Assembly: GCA_036924285.1 (NCBI GenBank) | Contig: JAYKYS010000010.1 | Span: 10,205,001 to 10,269,000, forward strand | Origin: Asterella californica | Lineage: Eukaryota > Streptophyta > Marchantiopsida > Marchantiales > Aytoniaceae | Direction: 5' to 3' | DNA: 64,000 nucleotides | Part shown: positions 60,863 through 64,000 of the stretch, in pieces | How positions within the stretch are numbered: the first letter of the stretch is position 1 | Layout of the letters: every line of letters starts with the position of its first letter | Translations under genes and position numbers: made by a program | The notes under the pieces: model-generated | What the model was told of the DNA's origin: nothing | Databases searched by the model: none | Seen by the model: the letters and a program-made list of their open reading frames with translations, nothing else

Positions 60863-60905
60863 ACTTGACACCATGTTTACTTAAAAAGTAAACATGGTGT
60901 CAAGT
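60863..60905. repeat. Perfect 20-bp hairpin with 3-nt loop
   Basis: Arms 60863-60882 (acttgacaccatgtttactt) and 60886-60905 are exact reverse complements around aaa. It is followed by an Arg/Gly-coding-like stretch (agaggcagaggtagagatag), so it lies in retroelement-like debris. Confidence 0.93.
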
Positions 60906-61139
60906 AGAGGCAGAGGTAGAGATAGAGGAGACGTAAGAAATCCATCCAATGTAGTAGGTAGATATAGAAGTAGTTCACATAGGAGATAGTTCTGTTTCAT
61001 GATCCGCCAATTGTCCATACAGAGTTACAAAGGGCTGATTTTGTTATGTGTTTTGAAAAAAAAGTGTGCGTTTTGAAAAACAAGAAGTCTAAAAAGGTCT
61101 GAGTCTATGTTCTAGAAAAAATCCACCCTCCTAAAAAAT

Positions 61140-61390
61140 CCATCCTCCTAGTCCCGAGTCTGTCTCTGTCTGGGATGATCAAGGACTGACTCTCAGCCTG
61201 GACTCGGGCTGACTTGGGACAAGTGAGTCCAAGTCAAGGCTGATCATCCTGGAGTCCGGACTGAAAAGGGACGACTCAGGACGAGTCTGTCCGAGTCCAG
61301 GCTGATCATCCCAGAGTTCAAGCTGAACAAGGACGAATCGAGACGAGTCAGCCCGAGTCCAGGTTGATCATCCCGGACTCCGAGATGATT
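61140..61390. repeat. 62-bp tandem repeat array, about 3.5 copies
   Basis: The phrase tgatcat appears at 61241, 61303 and 61365, spaced exactly 62 bp, with an earlier diverged tgatca at 61176. Each unit includes a gactcgggac-like, gacgagtc-like and gagtccagg-like block. The array is GC-richer than its surroundings and has no coding frame. Confidence 0.85.
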
Positions 61391-62004
61391 CTTGATCATT
61401 GGATTATATCAATACTGTTTGGGAGCCTTCAATCCTATCTATCTTACTTAACCTTTAGTGTTTAATTGTAACTTAGTATAGATGATGTACGCCATTCTTT
61501 TATGAAAATAAAAAGCTTCATGTTCTTTTTGAAACTCTTGTTTCGATTTGTGATGTTCAGTAGATGACAAGAAGCTATATAGCGCAGTTCAGACTCAAGA
61601 GTTTAAAACACATTTGAGAACAGAAGTAGTAATGATGTTTGATACTGAAGATTAATTGCACAGAATACAGTTTTACTCATGTAAAAATAACTATAGCTCG
61701 TAGCTATAGCTAGTTCTATTCGTTGCTACTGTAGTCTTAGTTACTATTTCAAGACTATGAAACAAATTAAACCAAGATTCTGTCATTAAAGGATTGTTGT
61801 GACCAGACTACATCGTCTTCTCCTCTCACCTATGACATGTTCCACTCTGCATAAGCTTCACAGAGAGATTCACCGTCACTATCGGATGTCTCTTCAGACA
61901 TGAGGCCACTTGCAATTCCTCTTGCTGCTGTGAATTGACTGGAAGGGGAATATCAGGAACATGTCCATTCTGATCACCTAGAGGTTTATATTAGCATTCC
62001 TCAA
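61391..62004. other. Spacer with no recognised gene
   Basis: AT-rich sequence between the 62-bp array and the MULE remnant. Nothing recognised. Confidence 0.5.
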
Positions 62005-63244
62005 CATAAGACAGATCCGTCAATCATGACTCAGACGTTTACAAGCACCACAAATGCGAACTCGTCTAACAGGTTCTTCTCGGACTGCTTCCATGATGTC
62101 GCCCACTGGTATCACAACATGCTCAAGAACTGTACGAGACTGTGTAGCTATTTCTCCAAGGACTAAATTAGTCTTATTTTGTGTCTGTCTTTCTTCACAC
62201 AAGGCTGAGGTGGACAACACTCTAGAAACTGTGTAGGACTCAAACCTCCCACTATCAACGGAGGCAAAGTTTGTCCGTGAGCAACACAAAAAGTATCTAC
62301 TGACCATAAGGAAGACATAAGCCTGTCAGAGTTACGTCTTGTCTCTTTGTCCACTGTCAAGATATGAGGACAAGATAGGTGCACATCTTTGAACAATAAA
62401 CATGTATATGTAACTTCAGGTTGTAAGAAAACAATGTATTTTTTGTTAGTTGACTGCACAATTGCTTCATTTGATGAGATCATCCGCACTTCGGTCTCTT
62501 CTTCATTCTTTCTCAATAGCTTCTGGACATATGGATTAAACATTCCTTGCAACTGTAATGTAGTCTTTTGTAACTTCGCCTTCAACTTCATAAGTAAAAC
62601 CAAAGAGAAATACAGAACTTCAGAGCAACATATGAACGGTCACAAATGTTAGCTACTTCAACCAAGTTTGACGTTGTGTAACCAAATCGCAGTAGCCTTA
62701 TAGTATACAATATGAAAATGCTTGGCTCTATTCCGGATTTTCTGTTCTGATTTGTGCCATAACCTCCTGAAACTTACATGAACTAGCAATAAGACACGGT
62801 TAATAACGGTGTGTAAGATTAACAAGTGAACCTCTATCAAGAAATAATTAATCTCGCTTCGAAGTTCAGAGAGAGAATTCAAAACTTTGAAATTGCAACT
62901 GACCTTCCTTCTGTCCTCGTTCGACACAAAACTTTAAACATTTATTTCATTAACACGTCAAACCTTTGCTTCACATTCCACTGTAAGTGGATACTACAAT
63001 GAAGAAATATTTCTCGAATTACATTTATGATATTTTTGCATCAATTAGAAACAAACTAGACGTATGGTCGCTCAATACCATGTATCGCCTTCTTCAGATA
63101 ACCAAGAAACCATGTCCAATTCTCTTCATTTTCTCTGTCTACTAGAGCATAAGCAAGATAGTTCATATGGTTATTACCGTCCAAAGCTGTCGCTAACATC
63201 ACTTGCATGAGATATTTATGGTTCTTGATATGACAAACATCCAA
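62005..63244 (-). pseudogene. MULE (Mutator-like) transposase, decayed
   Basis: Three diagnostic pieces occur in the right order on the minus strand. 63244-63056 has MLATALDGNNHMNYLAYALV then ENWTWFLGYL, the core of the MULE transposase domain. Frame 62603-62163 has the SWIM zinc-finger end TCLLFKDVHLSCPHILTV (about 62400-62360; the first Cys of the CxC pair is lost). At about 62055-62020 a C-terminal zinc knuckle, CGACKRLSH ... C, is readable across one stop. Such transposases cut and paste DNA flanked by long terminal inverted repeats. The middle section is unreadable and several stops are present, so it is inactive. Terminal repeats were not located. Confidence 0.82.
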
Positions 63245-64000
63245 GTCAACATGAGATCAAAGGTGACGAAAACACCTCCTCAATGTAGTAGGACATATGC
63301 ATATTTGCATGAAAGTCCGTGTCCTTGGATAAGTCTCTCATTCTGCATAAGCATCCAGATCTACGCTCTTCAGCCGATCACAAAAGGCTTGAATACACTA
63401 GAAGGAAGTCCTCTCACCTCCATTATGTGATCAAGAGTAATTTCTTTGCTCCTTCACATCGAGATGTACGTGGCTTGTCTCTCGTAATCGTTCTTGAACG
63501 TCTCTTGAAGCTAGTTTATCGATATCAAAAGATTGTTGTTTATCATATTACACAATCCTATCCATCTCTAATTATTTGTTGCTGCACGTCATAAGTGGAT
63601 GTGATCGAGATAGATGTGAACAAGGTTGCACATTATAAGTAACATTATGAAATCTTGTCTCACATCTCCTCTCACACGCCATTGACAACGGTTTATCATA
63701 GCCTCGTCAGTGACACATTCATCTCTCGTCTTTTATCCACAAACACCAGAAATCAGAATTCGACGTCCGTTGCTTGCAGTTTGCTCGAACAATGTTCTCG
63801 GTCGACTAGCATGTGGTTTAACACGTGTTTCAAATCTACAACACGTTACACCAGTTTTTTGATAAATACGAGTTGAAATTGTATTCAACGGTACCTTTAC
63901 CGGCAAAAACTAACAGATATTGACAAACTACCGGTCAGCTTTGAAACCAAAAATTGAATACCGATGGATAACCGATTATAAATTTTCACAGTGGAATATT
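63245..64000. other. Right edge, no recognised gene
   Basis: Upstream side of the MULE remnant. Short open frames only. An N-terminal transposase region or terminal repeat could lie here or beyond the window. Confidence 0.4.

Noticed and set aside
60863..60905. MicroRNA precursor
   Set aside because: Arms are perfectly paired with a 3-nt loop, too short and too perfect for a plant microRNA precursor; small-RNA data would be needed.
1..64000. CRISPR arrays, operons or tRNA and rRNA genes
   Set aside because: No regularly spaced short repeats with unique spacers, no tRNA cloverleaf or rRNA core seen. The initiator-tRNA match is only in the copia primer-binding sites.

Overview
The window is nuclear DNA of a green plant. 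Both intact genes are spliced, with GT...AG introns of roughly 60-800 bp. They encode a plant-type actin-related protein ARP4 and a member of the long, plant-type U2AF65-like splicing-factor class. The rest is mostly LTR retrotransposons, a MULE remnant and AT-rich small repeats. The mix of Ty1/copia elements and a Ty3/gypsy element carrying a captured methyltransferase makes me lean to a non-seed streptophyte (bryophyte, fern or alga), with low confidence. No prokaryotic, organellar, tRNA, rRNA or CRISPR features were seen.

Layout. 1-2190: repeat debris, including a 0.5-kb segment (786-1293) seen again inside the gypsy gag at 32445-32975. 2191-8646 (+): ten-exon U2AF65-like gene, predicted 1372 aa, open across every junction. 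8647-11182: nothing recognised. 11183-16526: complete but decayed Ty1/copia element on the minus strand (229-bp LTRs, about 95% identical). 17350-24648 (+): promoter region and 19-exon ARP4 gene, predicted 450 aa. 24649-31980: repeat-derived sequence with no recognised gene. 31990-38050 (+): broken Ty3/gypsy element with gag, zinc knuckle, protease, a DNMT3-like C5-cytosine methyltransferase domain, reverse transcriptase and integrase, in that order. 38050-49470: repeat debris, inverted LTR-like fragments, a truncated copia LTR, AT-rich MITE-like repeats and two coding-looking remnants. 49471-54440: young Ty1/copia element on the minus strand (401-bp LTRs differing at 5 positions, perfect 5-bp target-site duplication), yet with four reading-frame lesions. 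54441-61990: AT-rich repeats, a coiled-coil pseudogene and a 62-bp tandem repeat. 62005-63244 (-): decayed MULE transposase.

The two host genes act in unrelated nuclear processes: 3' splice-site recognition, and chromatin remodelling or histone acetylation. Nothing suggests joint regulation. The most notable item is the methyltransferase domain between protease and reverse transcriptase of the gypsy element. It can be read only by changing frames, because it has several frameshifts and stops, and its catalytic Pro-Cys motif is lost. A second theme is at least six perfect short-loop hairpins scattered through introns and dead repeats, resembling template-switch mutations.
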